Assembly (NCBI GenBank): GCA_030430565.1
Contig: JAUIKS010000020.1
Coordinates: 1 to 64,000 of the forward strand
Source: Polyangia bacterium
GTDB lineage: Bacteria; Myxococcota_A; Polyangia; Nannocystales; Nannocystaceae
DNA: 64,000 nt
Direction: 5' to 3'
The notes beneath the pieces were generated by a model. It had not been told where the DNA came from. It was given only the letters and a program-made list of their open reading frames with translations, and made no database searches. How positions within the stretch are numbered: position 1 is the first letter of the stretch; the number at the start of each line of letters is the position of its first letter. Below are positions 50,632 to 57,969 of this stretch, piece by piece. The position numbers were made by a program, and so were the translations under genes.

Positions 50632-50988
50632 GGCGTGCGGAGGAAAAAATTGACGCACGGTCCCCCGCGAGGTGACGCGGCGGTGATTGGCACGCCTCGT
50701 GCACCAGCTAGCGGCGATGCCCCTGACCGTGCGACACGCTGACGACGCCGCGTTGACGCTGCGGTGGGAGGGCGTGGGGGTTCATACGGTAGGCCCGCGT
50801 GTTTTTACATGTCCTTTGGGTCTGTTTTTGACCGCGCGGCCGAGAGGGCGCGCGGGCGCGCGCGGTCGTCGTGCACACAGCCTCAGCACCGGTGCGAACG
50901 TTGTCGCTGAGCTGTGTTCTCGACGAAACGGCGGGGTTGAGACCTTGAGGGAGCCGAGCGGCTCCGGTTCCGGGGGGAGGAAGCGACG

Positions 50989-52011
50989 ATGAGACGATTT
51001 GTATTTTGCTGCGCGATGCTGGTGCTCGGCGGAGGGGCCGCGGTCGGCTGCGACGCGGCGGAGCCGTCGGAGCCGACGGCTTCGGGGGAGCCGACGGCCG
51101 AGCTCCGCGGTTTTCAGTTCAGCAGCGGCGGCGGGTGCCGCGGTTGGGAGTGCGGCTACAACGCCGCGGAGGTCAACGGGCGATCGCTCGCGGAGCTCAA
51201 CCTCGGCGGCCTAGAGAACGCCGGCGGCCTCACCTACGAGGGGCTGCTGTCGCCGCTCGGGCTGCCGGGGTGGACGCTGAGCGTGCGAGACGGCGAGCTG
51301 GTCGCCACCAAGAACGGGGTCGAGAAGCGGGGGCACGATATCGTCGGCTTTAAGCTGCTGGTGGAGATGCCGCTGCTCGGCCTGCCGTGGCTGTCCATCA
51401 CGCTCCCGGTGACGATCACCTCGTACGAGGAGTTCGACTCGTGGACCGCCTCGCCGACGCCCTTGGCGACCTACACGCTGCTCTACGTCGACCTCAACAA
51501 CCCGCTCTTGCTGCGCAACGTGTGCAACAGCGACCTGCTCGACCCGCTGATGTCGCGCGTCACGGTGCTCTACGGGGAGCGCTATGACGCCGCGAGCAAG
51601 ACGGTGAACCCAGGGAGCGGGTGGGTCAACTTCGCGTGCGCAGGCTCAGCGCTCGCCAAGATGAAGATGTTGAACTACGGCCCGCAGGCGGACTTCGACG
51701 GGGCGGGGAGTCCGGCCACGGCGGCGCAGCGGCAGGCGACGCTCAAGATGATCACCGCGGACTACTGCGGGACCGGGCAGTCGTTCACCGAGAACGGCAC
51801 CCCGCTGCTGTGGGAGAACGCGTCCGGCAGCGTCGAGCTCGGCGAGTACTGGACGCCCGGGGAGGTCGAGGCGGTGTGGACCGAGAGCGGCGCGCTCTGC
51901 CTCGACGAGGCGCGCCTCGGCGAAGCAGCAGGCGCGATCCCGTGCGCGATTCCGGCCTGCGATACCTTCGACGTCGATGACGGTGAGTGGCTGACCGTGA
52001 ACCCGGCGTGA
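50989..52011 (+). CDS. ADYC-domain lipoprotein
   Basis: A 340-residue protein with a lipoprotein signal (Cys21 in GGAAVGC). Early in the mature part comes CRGWECGYNAAEVNG. In the C-terminal half is the motif that names the family, MITADYCGTGQSFTENGTPL, followed by a Cys-rich end (CAIPACDTFDVDDGEWLT). ADYC proteins are known from myxobacterial genomes as exported proteins without an assigned activity. Six or more Cys suggest disulphides. It is preceded by a long non-coding region with repeats and followed by a good terminator, so it is probably a single-gene unit. Confidence 0.85.
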   Translation: MRRFVFCCAMLVLGGGAAVGCDAAEPSEPTASGEPTAELRGFQFSSGGGCRGWECGYNAAEVNGRSLAELNLGGLENAGGLTYEGLLSPLGLPGWTLSVRDGELVATKNGVEKRGHDIVGFKLLVEMPLLGLPWLSITLPVTITSYEEFDSWTASPTPLATYTLLYVDLNNPLLLRNVCNSDLLDPLMSRVTVLYGERYDAASKTVNPGSGWVNFACAGSALAKMKMLNYGPQADFDGAGSPATAAQRQATLKMITADYCGTGQSFTENGTPLLWENASGSVELGEYWTPGEVEAVWTESGALCLDEARLGEAAGAIPCAIPACDTFDVDDGEWLTVNPA

Positions 52012-52023
52012 TCGACACGAGTC

Positions 52024-52062
52024 ACTCGGGCGGTCGCGGTCAACCCTCGCGGCCGCCCGAGT
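52024..52062 (+). terminator. Hairpin terminator after the ADYC lipoprotein
   Basis: ACTCGGGCGG (52024-52033) is the exact complement of CCGCCCGAGT (52053-52062), with a 19-nt loop that can pair further. It follows the stop at 52011 by 12 bp. No T run follows, as is common in this genome. Confidence 0.65.
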
Positions 52063-52128
52063 TCGTCCGGTGACCGCCGCGCGGGCGCGATGATCGTTCG
52101 CGCGCGTGTGTTAGGATGATCGCTCGGC

Positions 52129-52614
52129 ATGGTCAACGGGCAGCTGATCCTTCTCCTCGAGGATGACGTGGTCGGCGTCATGACCGTGAAGCGGGCGTTT
52201 AAACACCACGGTGTGCGCAACCCGCTGCACGTGGTGCCCAACGGGCGCGAGGCGCTCGCGTACCTGCGCGCGTGCGAGGCCTCGGGCGAGTACGCGGCGC
52301 GCCCGGGGCTGATCTTGCTCGACATCAACATGCCGCTCATGAACGGGATCGAGTTCCTCAGCTGCGTGCGGCGAGACCCCGCGTACGCCGGGTTTCGAAT
52401 GGTCCCCGTCGTCGCGCTCACGACCTCGAGCAACGAGCGCGATGTCGCGGCATGCTTCGCGCTGGGCGTCGCGGGCTACCTCGTGAAGCCGGTCCGCTAC
52501 TCCGACTTCGTCGAGCAGGCGAGGGTCCTCAAGGAGTACTGGTCGCAGTCGGCGACGCCGCGGAGCGACGTGCTGCCGCGCAGGGCGGACTCGTCCACGC
52601 ATCGCCATGTTTGA
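52129..52614 (+). CDS. Single-domain response regulator (Rcp type)
   Basis: A 161-residue receiver with acidic residues LLEDD (9-13), phospho-Asp65 in LILLDINMPLMNG, the TTSSNERD block and Lys in GYLVKPVRY. The longer alpha4 region and INMP motif match the Rcp1-type receivers that serve phytochrome-like or ethylene-receptor-like kinases. Its 3' end overlaps the start of the next gene (52607) by 8 bp, so the two are translationally linked and are probably a cognate pair. Confidence 0.9.
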   Translation: MVNGQLILLLEDDVVGVMTVKRAFKHHGVRNPLHVVPNGREALAYLRACEASGEYAARPGLILLDINMPLMNGIEFLSCVRRDPAYAGFRMVPVVALTTSSNERDVAACFALGVAGYLVKPVRYSDFVEQARVLKEYWSQSATPRSDVLPRRADSSTHRHV

Positions 52615-53731
52615 GTACCTGCGTAAGTTCTTCGACACCTCCGACTTCCCCGCGCGCTGGCACTGCGGCAACTGGACCGAGTTCCACGGCTGGCTGCACG
52701 TCACGTCCGATGTCCTGATCTGGGCGGCGTACATGGCGATCCCGCTCGCGCTGCTGTTCTTCGCGCGGCGGCGCACCGAGGACCTGCTGTTCCCGCGCGT
52801 CGTGTTCTTGTTCGTCGCGTTCATCGCGGCCTGCGGGACCGCGCACCTCGTCGAGGCGATCATCTTTTGGTGGCCTGCGTATCGCGTGTCGGGGGCGTTG
52901 AAGCTGATCACGGCGATCGTCTCGTGGCTCACCGTGATCGCGCTGATCCGGATCGCCCCGTTCGCGCTCGAGGTGCCGGGGATCGTCAAGATGAACACGG
53001 AGCTGCGGCGCCGGAATCAAGAGCTCGACGAGTACGCGCACGTCGTGTCCCACGATCTGCGCGCGCCGCTTCGCGGCATAGCGACGCTGGCCGAGTGGAT
53101 CGCCGAGGACAACGCCGACAAGCTCGAGGGCGAGAGCCGGGAGCAGCTCGATCTGCTGGTCGAGCGCGTCACGAAGATGGGGGCGCTGGTCGACGGCATC
53201 CTCGAGTACTCGCGCGTCGGCCGTGTGCGAACCTCCTTCGAGACGGTCGACTCAGGCCTGGTCGCGGCGGAGGTCGTCGACTTGCTCGCGCCGCCGCCAG
53301 GGATCGAGGTCACGCTCGACCCGGGGCTGCCCGTCGTCCACATCGATCCGCGACACCTCGCGCAGGTGCTACAGAATTTGATCGGCAACGCGGTCCAGCA
53401 CATGGGCGCGCCGACGGGCGAGATCGGCGTGACGTGTCACGAGGACGCGCGCGGCTGGGAATTCTGCGTGCGTGACACCGGCGTCGGGATCGCGCCAGAG
53501 CACCACGAGCGGATCTTTCGGATCTTCGAGCGCTTGCGCCAGGACGACGCGAACACGAGCGGGCTCGGGCTGGCGATCGTCACGAAAATTGTCGAGCAGT
53601 ACGGCGGGACGGTGCGCGTCGAGTCGGAGGTCGGCGTCGGCTCGCGGTTTTACTTCCAACTTCCAAAGGTGTCCGTAGGGACAGGGCGAGGCGCGCGTCG
53701 TGGGTCGTCGCGCGTCCCGGAGCGCGCCTGA
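52607..53731 (+). CDS. Histidine kinase with ethylene-receptor-like membrane sensor
   Basis: A 374-residue protein. The first 120 residues form three membrane helices that closely resemble the plant ethylene-binding domain: ARWHCGNWTEFHGWLHVTSD, then LIWAAYMAIPLALLFFARRR, then AFIAACGTAHLVEAIIFWW. The copper(I) ligands of ETR1 correspond to Cys76 and His80 (C-G-x-x-H), and the supporting Asp35 and Tyr42 are kept. Then come HisKA with phospho-His149 (HVVSHDLRAPLRG) and HATPase (LQNLIGNAVQH, DTGVGIA, SGLGLAIV). Similar proteins occur in cyanobacteria. It may bind ethylene or another small ligand through copper. The response regulator just upstream, overlapping by 8 bp, is the likely partner. 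Confidence 0.9.
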   Translation: MFEYLRKFFDTSDFPARWHCGNWTEFHGWLHVTSDVLIWAAYMAIPLALLFFARRRTEDLLFPRVVFLFVAFIAACGTAHLVEAIIFWWPAYRVSGALKLITAIVSWLTVIALIRIAPFALEVPGIVKMNTELRRRNQELDEYAHVVSHDLRAPLRGIATLAEWIAEDNADKLEGESREQLDLLVERVTKMGALVDGILEYSRVGRVRTSFETVDSGLVAAEVVDLLAPPPGIEVTLDPGLPVVHIDPRHLAQVLQNLIGNAVQHMGAPTGEIGVTCHEDARGWEFCVRDTGVGIAPEHHERIFRIFERLRQDDANTSGLGLAIVTKIVEQYGGTVRVESEVGVGSRFYFQLPKVSVGTGRGARRGSSRVPERA

Positions 53732-53744
53732 GCCGAGGGCTTCG

Positions 53745-54140
53745 CTATCGCGTCGAGGCGCCGACGAGCCGGGCGAGGTCATGGCCCGCGCGCTGCTTGC
53801 GGATGAAGCCGGCGGCGCCGAGCTCGGCGTAGCGCGCGGCGGCGTGGAGGCGCTCGTCGGCGGTCAAGATGTACACGACCGCGTCGCGCAGCTCAGGGTC
53901 GCGCCGCAGCTCGTCGAGGAACTCGTCGCCGTTCATCATCGGCATGCGCACGTCGAGCAAGACCACGCGAGGCGCGGGCACGCGGCCGCTGCGCAGCAGC
54001 GCGAGCCCCTCGCGCCCGTTCTTGGCCTCGACGACGGGCGCGTCCACGCCGGCCTTTACGAGCGCGCGACGGACGATCATTCGGTCCACCCGGTCGTCGT
54101 CGACGAGCAGGATGGTCGCGGCGATCGGCGCGTGCGTCAT
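53745..54140 (-). CDS. Single-domain response regulator
   Basis: A 131-residue receiver: LLVDDD (11-16), phospho-Asp63 in VVLLDVRMPMMNG, Thr in YILTADE, Lys in FIRKQRAG (the usual Pro after Lys is Gln). There is no output domain. It begins 4 bp after the stop of the histidine kinase gene at 54145 and is the last gene of a three-gene operon (NtrC-type regulator, kinase, receiver). Confidence 0.9.
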   Translation of the reverse strand: MTHAPIAATILLVDDDRVDRMIVRRALVKAGVDAPVVEAKNGREGLALLRSGRVPAPRVVLLDVRMPMMNGDEFLDELRRDPELRDAVVYILTADERLHAAARYAELGAAGFIRKQRAGHDLARLVGASTR

Positions 54141-54144
54141 CGGT

Positions 54145-55233
54145 CTATTCGAGCTCCCAGCGGAATTGTACGCGCAGCCCGCCAGCCGGCGAGAGGGCGA
54201 GCTGCAGCCGCTCGCCGAAGCGCGCGATCAGCTTGTGGACGATCGCGAGGCCCATCCCGGTCGCTTCGAACTCGTCGCGCGGCGCGAGCGTCGTAAAGAT
54301 CTTGAGGGCGCTCGCGCGCTGCGGCTCGGGGATCCCGGGCCCGTCATCGTCGACGGTGATCACGAGCGAGCGCTCGCGTCGCTCGACGTCGATCGTGCAG
54401 CTGGCGCCGCGCTCGCCGGCGTAGCGCGCGGCGTTCGTCAGCAGGTGCTTGAGGACCGCGCGCAGCGGGGCACGCGTCGTGACGACGGACTCGCTCGGCG
54501 TGGAGCGGACTTCGAAGCTGTAGGCGTGGCGGTCGCCCGCGCGCGCCTCGTTCGCCTCCACGCTCACCTCCTCGATCACCTCGTTGAGCAGCTGCGCGAT
54601 GTTGACCACGCTCGTGGGGACGTCTCGAGAGGCGCGCGAGTACTCGAGGAGCCCGACGAGCATCGCGTCGAGACGGCGCACGCGCTGCACGATCAGCGTG
54701 AGGAACTCGCGCGCGTCGTCGGAGAGCTGCGCGCCCACGGTTTGCTCGAGGTCCTGGTGAAGCCACTCGGTGACGAAGCGGAGCGCTCGCAGCGGCGCGC
54801 GGAGGTCGTGACTCGTCACGTAGACCAGCTCCTCGAGCTCGCGCTCGGCCGCCGCGCGCTGGCTCGCCTCGTAGGCGATATAGGCCTCTGCCGCGGCCGA
54901 GAGCGCGCGCTGCGAGAGCGCGTCGGCGGTCGCGAGCGCGCCGCGCAGCGCGTCGCGTGGCAGCTCCGCGCACAGCGTCTCGAGCACGGCCGGGCGCCAG
55001 GCGGTCACGAGCGCCGCGCACTTGGCCCACGGCACGCCGCGCGCGGCCCAGCGTCGCGACTGGGCGATCGTTCGCTCGATGAGCGCGCCCTGGTCGCGCG
55101 CGTCTAGCATCGACGCGAGCTCCCGCCGCTCACGCTCATCGAGCGAACGGTCGCCCAGCAGCTCGGCGCGGCGGCGCGCGATGGTCAGAAGGACGCGCTG
55201 GGCGTCGCCTGGGTCGGTCTCGCCCGAGCTCAT
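54145..55233 (-). CDS. Cytosolic histidine kinase
   Basis: A 362-residue protein with an all-helical N-terminal part of unknown fold (about 1-130, possibly an RsbR-like or sensor bundle). HisKA follows with phospho-His142 (YVTSHDLRAPLRAL), then HATPase (KHLLTNAARYA, DDDGPGIP, TGMGLAIVHKLI). No membrane segment is seen. ATG 55233 overlaps the stop of the NtrC-type gene (ATGA), and a receiver gene follows 4 bp on. It is the probable kinase for one or both neighbours. Confidence 0.9.
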   Translation of the reverse strand: MSSGETDPGDAQRVLLTIARRRAELLGDRSLDERERRELASMLDARDQGALIERTIAQSRRWAARGVPWAKCAALVTAWRPAVLETLCAELPRDALRGALATADALSQRALSAAAEAYIAYEASQRAAAERELEELVYVTSHDLRAPLRALRFVTEWLHQDLEQTVGAQLSDDAREFLTLIVQRVRRLDAMLVGLLEYSRASRDVPTSVVNIAQLLNEVIEEVSVEANEARAGDRHAYSFEVRSTPSESVVTTRAPLRAVLKHLLTNAARYAGERGASCTIDVERRERSLVITVDDDGPGIPEPQRASALKIFTTLAPRDEFEATGMGLAIVHKLIARFGERLQLALSPAGGLRVQFRWELE

Positions 55234-56654
55234 GCCTCGCTACCCGGGGTCGAGGGGCGGCGGGAGCCGCCGGTCGCGATCCCGTAGCGACTGAGCTTTC
55301 GGTAGAGCGATCGACGCGAGATCCCGAGCATCTCCGCGGCTTGCGTCTTGTTGCCGCCCGCCGCGATGAGCGTCTGCTCGATGTGGTGTCGCTCGAGCTC
55401 CTCGATCGTCTCGCCGTCCCCTCGCGCCGCGGGGTCCGTTCGCTCCTCGACGCGCTTGAAGGTGCGCAGGCGGTCGGGGAGGTCCTCGATCATGATCTCG
55501 CCGGTCCGCGCGAGCGCGAAGGCGCGCTCGATCGAGTTCTCGAGCTCGCGGACGTTCCCGGGCCAGTCGTACTGCATGATCAGCTCGCCTGCCCCGGCGG
55601 ACAGCCGACGCACGTCCTTGCCGTCGCGCGCGCGGATCTTGTCGATGAAGTGCTGGGCCAGGGTCAAGATCCCGCGCCCACGAGCGCGCAGCGGCGGGAC
55701 GCGCAGCTGGACGACGTTGACGCGGTAGTAGAGATCCTCGCGGAAGGTCTGCTCCTCGACCATCGCCTCGAGGTCTCGGTTCGTCGCCGCGAGCACGCGC
55801 ACGTTGATCGAGACCTCCTCGTTGGAGCCGAGCGGGCGGACGCGGCGCTCCTGCAGCGCGCGCAGCAGCTTGGGCTGCATCTCGATCGGGATCTCCGCGA
55901 TCTCGTCGAGCAGGATCGTGCCGCCGTCGGCCTGCGCGAGCAGCCCGTGGCGAGCCCGTCGCGCGTCTGTGAAGGCGCCGCGCGCGTGCCCGAAGAGCTC
56001 GCTCTCGAGCAGCTGTGACGGCAGCGCGGCGCAGTTGACCGCCACGAAGGGGCGGGCGCGCCGCGCCGACGTCTGGTGGAGCGCGCGGGCGACGAGCTCC
56101 TTGCCGGTGCCGCTCTCCCCGGAGATCAGCACGGTCGCGTCGGAGTCGTGCAGCCGGTGGATCATGTCAAACAGCCGCAGCATCGGGGGGCTCTCGCCGA
56201 CCATCCCGAGGTTGCGGCCGTCGGCGTCGGTCGAGCGCGAGCGCAGCCGGTGCACCTCGTCGAGCAGGCGTCGCTGCCGGAGCGCGCGCTCGAGGACCAG
56301 ATCGAGCGGGACGAGATCGATCGGCTTGTTGATGAAGTCGTAGGCGCCCGCGCGGATGGCCGCGATCGCGGTCTCCATGTTGCCGTAGCCGGTCATGATG
56401 ACGACCGGCAGGCGCGCGTTGAGCTCGAGCAGCCGCGCGCACAGATCGAGCCCGCTCTCGCTGCCCAGCCGTAGATCCGTCAGCACGACGTCGGGGTCCT
56501 CGAGCGCGACGAGCTCGATCGCCTGCTGCGGGGCGGCGGTCGCGGTGACGCGGTAGCCCCGCCCGAGCAGCCCGCGCTCGATGTAGGCTCGAACGAGCGC
56601 GTCATCCTCGATGATGAGCACTCGCCCCTTCCGCTGATCTGTGTCGTCGGACAT
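55230..56654 (-). CDS. NtrC-family response regulator (AAA+ and Fis-type HTH)
   Basis: ATG 56654 (MSDDTDQRKGRVLIIEDD) is chosen because it places the receiver at the N-terminus. The upstream extension of the open frame is Arg/Pro-rich and not conserved. The 474-residue protein has REC (phospho-Asp60 in VVLTDLRLG), AAA+ (GESGTGKE, GGTILLDEIAE) and a Fis-type helix-turn-helix (GNKTQAAEMLGISRRSLYRKL). It is a close paralogue of the regulator at 48741 and also reads GAFTDA in the sigma-54 loop. It is first in a three-gene operon with a kinase and a lone receiver, each linked by overlap or a 4-bp gap. Confidence 0.92.
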   Translation of the reverse strand: MSDDTDQRKGRVLIIEDDALVRAYIERGLLGRGYRVTATAAPQQAIELVALEDPDVVLTDLRLGSESGLDLCARLLELNARLPVVIMTGYGNMETAIAAIRAGAYDFINKPIDLVPLDLVLERALRQRRLLDEVHRLRSRSTDADGRNLGMVGESPPMLRLFDMIHRLHDSDATVLISGESGTGKELVARALHQTSARRARPFVAVNCAALPSQLLESELFGHARGAFTDARRARHGLLAQADGGTILLDEIAEIPIEMQPKLLRALQERRVRPLGSNEEVSINVRVLAATNRDLEAMVEEQTFREDLYYRVNVVQLRVPPLRARGRGILTLAQHFIDKIRARDGKDVRRLSAGAGELIMQYDWPGNVRELENSIERAFALARTGEIMIEDLPDRLRTFKRVEERTDPAARGDGETIEELERHHIEQTLIAAGGNKTQAAEMLGISRRSLYRKLSRYGIATGGSRRPSTPGSEA

Positions 56655-57209
56655 GACGTTTCGCGCTGCTGGTTGTGCCCGCTGGCGCGACGACGATACG
56701 CGAGCAGGCGATCGTCGCGCCCCCGTCAGTCTCGCACAATGATGGACTGGGCGGGCCGGCGTGGCGTAGGCTCGAAAACGCCAGGAACCACGTTCAAAGG
56801 GCGGAGCGGGTGAACCACGCGCTGCCGTCATCCAACAGGTGCGCCGCGCCGCGTCGATTGTGCGCGCGAGCCCGAGCGCCCGCGTGAGCAGCCGTGAGCG
56901 TCGCGCGTCCGCGCTGCCGCGCGCGCGCGGTCGCAGCGGTCGCGCGATGCACCAATCGATGTACCGAGGTTCAGGTCCTGATCACGATCGAGCTCCCGCG
57001 CAGCTCGTGGTCGCGCGCGGCCGTCGACGCGGCGCTATCGAATGCGTGGGCGCCCGCCCGCCGCTGTCTTTTTGGTCGTGCCCACGAGCTCCCACGACCC
57101 GCGCGCGCGTGCTCGCGCGTGCCCGCGATCCGGGCGGGCTCGACGTGCCCAACGTGGACAGCCGAGCGCGAGGGCCTGGGGCCGACGTACGGATGTCTCG
57201 AGGAGCAGG
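56655..57209. other. Intergenic region, no gene recognised
   Basis: About 550 bp between the NtrC-type regulator and the recombinase remnant. Open frames here are short and Arg/Ala-rich in several phases at once, which is how non-coding GC-rich DNA reads. No motif copy or repeat was found. Confidence 0.5.
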
Positions 57210-57370
57210 CGTCGACTGACTGATCGAGAAGATCGATCGCCGTGCCGAGCACTCCCGGGGCGAGGTGCATGTAGCGCTCGGTGGGCGAGACGTTCGCGTG
57301 GCCGGCGAGCTGTTGGATCGTGCGGATCGGCGCTTCCTTCATTGCGAGATAGCAGCAGACTGGTTGCGAG
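57210..57370 (-). pseudogene. Tyrosine recombinase C-terminal remnant
   Basis: The minus strand encodes YLAMKEAPIRTIQQLAGHAN and VSPTERYMHLAPGVLGTAIDLLD, which matches the C-terminal catalytic block of phage-type integrases. It covers the end of HxxR, LAGH and the catalytic Tyr in ERYMHL. The HTF-type start of that block and the rest of the catalytic domain are missing. It lies in a longer open frame whose other parts do not look like recombinase. It resembles the corresponding part of the intact integrase at 61201 only in general family features, so it comes from a different element. Confidence 0.75.
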
Positions 57371-57374
57371 CTTA

Positions 57375-57936
57375 TGTCTGTCCGTCCGCTCCTCGTTGGC
57401 GACCGGCTGGGCGGTTGCTTATTAGTGTTTCGCTGCGGCGCGCTCGTCCGTACAGCGCCCTGGAGAACCGCGTCTGAAACGAGCTCAGTGCGCTGACGCA
57501 GGTCCAGCGATTCACTCGTGATCGGAACGGTCGTCGCACTCAGGAGCAAAAACAGCTCGTTCGCTTGGATGTCAAACTCGATCCCAGTCGGTTCACCGGA
57601 GATGAACTGATAGCGGAACGAAGGCACGCCCTTGGGAGAGTCCACTCCGCGGACCCGTGCGATCTCGTTGAAGATCGAAAAGCCGATGCCGGCGCGAGCT
57701 CGACCCATTGCGAATTCGAGATCGCTGGCGCCCGCGAAGCACAGTCAGCCACGCGCGACCCACTTGTAGAGCGCTACGTCAACATCGAAGACCATCGACC
57801 ACGGGGTGACAGCCCAGCGGATCGCCCGCCGGCGCTCCTCTGTGGACGTACCTCGAGACTCGGAACTCGTGTTCGCCTTGGGCGGCGTCCCGATAGCGGG
57901 ACACGTGTCGCGTGAACCGGCCCGAAACCATGCCAA
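57375..57936 (-). pseudogene. Protein-like remnants of unknown family
   Basis: Two minus-strand frames read like parts of one real protein broken by a frameshift near 57745. The first, 57936-57745, ends AVTPWSMVFDVDVALYKWVARG. The second, from about 57745, starts FAGASDLEFAMGRARAGIGF and continues with VPSFRYQFISGEPTGIEFDI. Amino-acid composition is far less Arg/Ala-biased than in shadow frames. I do not recognise the family. It may be cargo of the decayed element that left the recombinase remnant next to it. Confidence 0.35.
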
Positions 57937-57969
57937 AACACCGAGAATGCGTCGATGGACTTGTAAGCG

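Larger units (their letters stand above)
50199..50988. other. Large intergenic region with repeats
   Basis: About 790 bp with no convincing gene on either strand. It carries the palindrome CATGTTT-CTAC-AAACATG (50465-50482). It also has two exact copies of CGCACGGTTGTG (50601-50612 and 50620-50631) spaced 19 bp apart, and a partial ACGCACGG further on (about 50652). The length and the signals suggest a control region for the ADYC lipoprotein gene at 50989 or for a small RNA; neither can be shown here. Confidence 0.55.
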
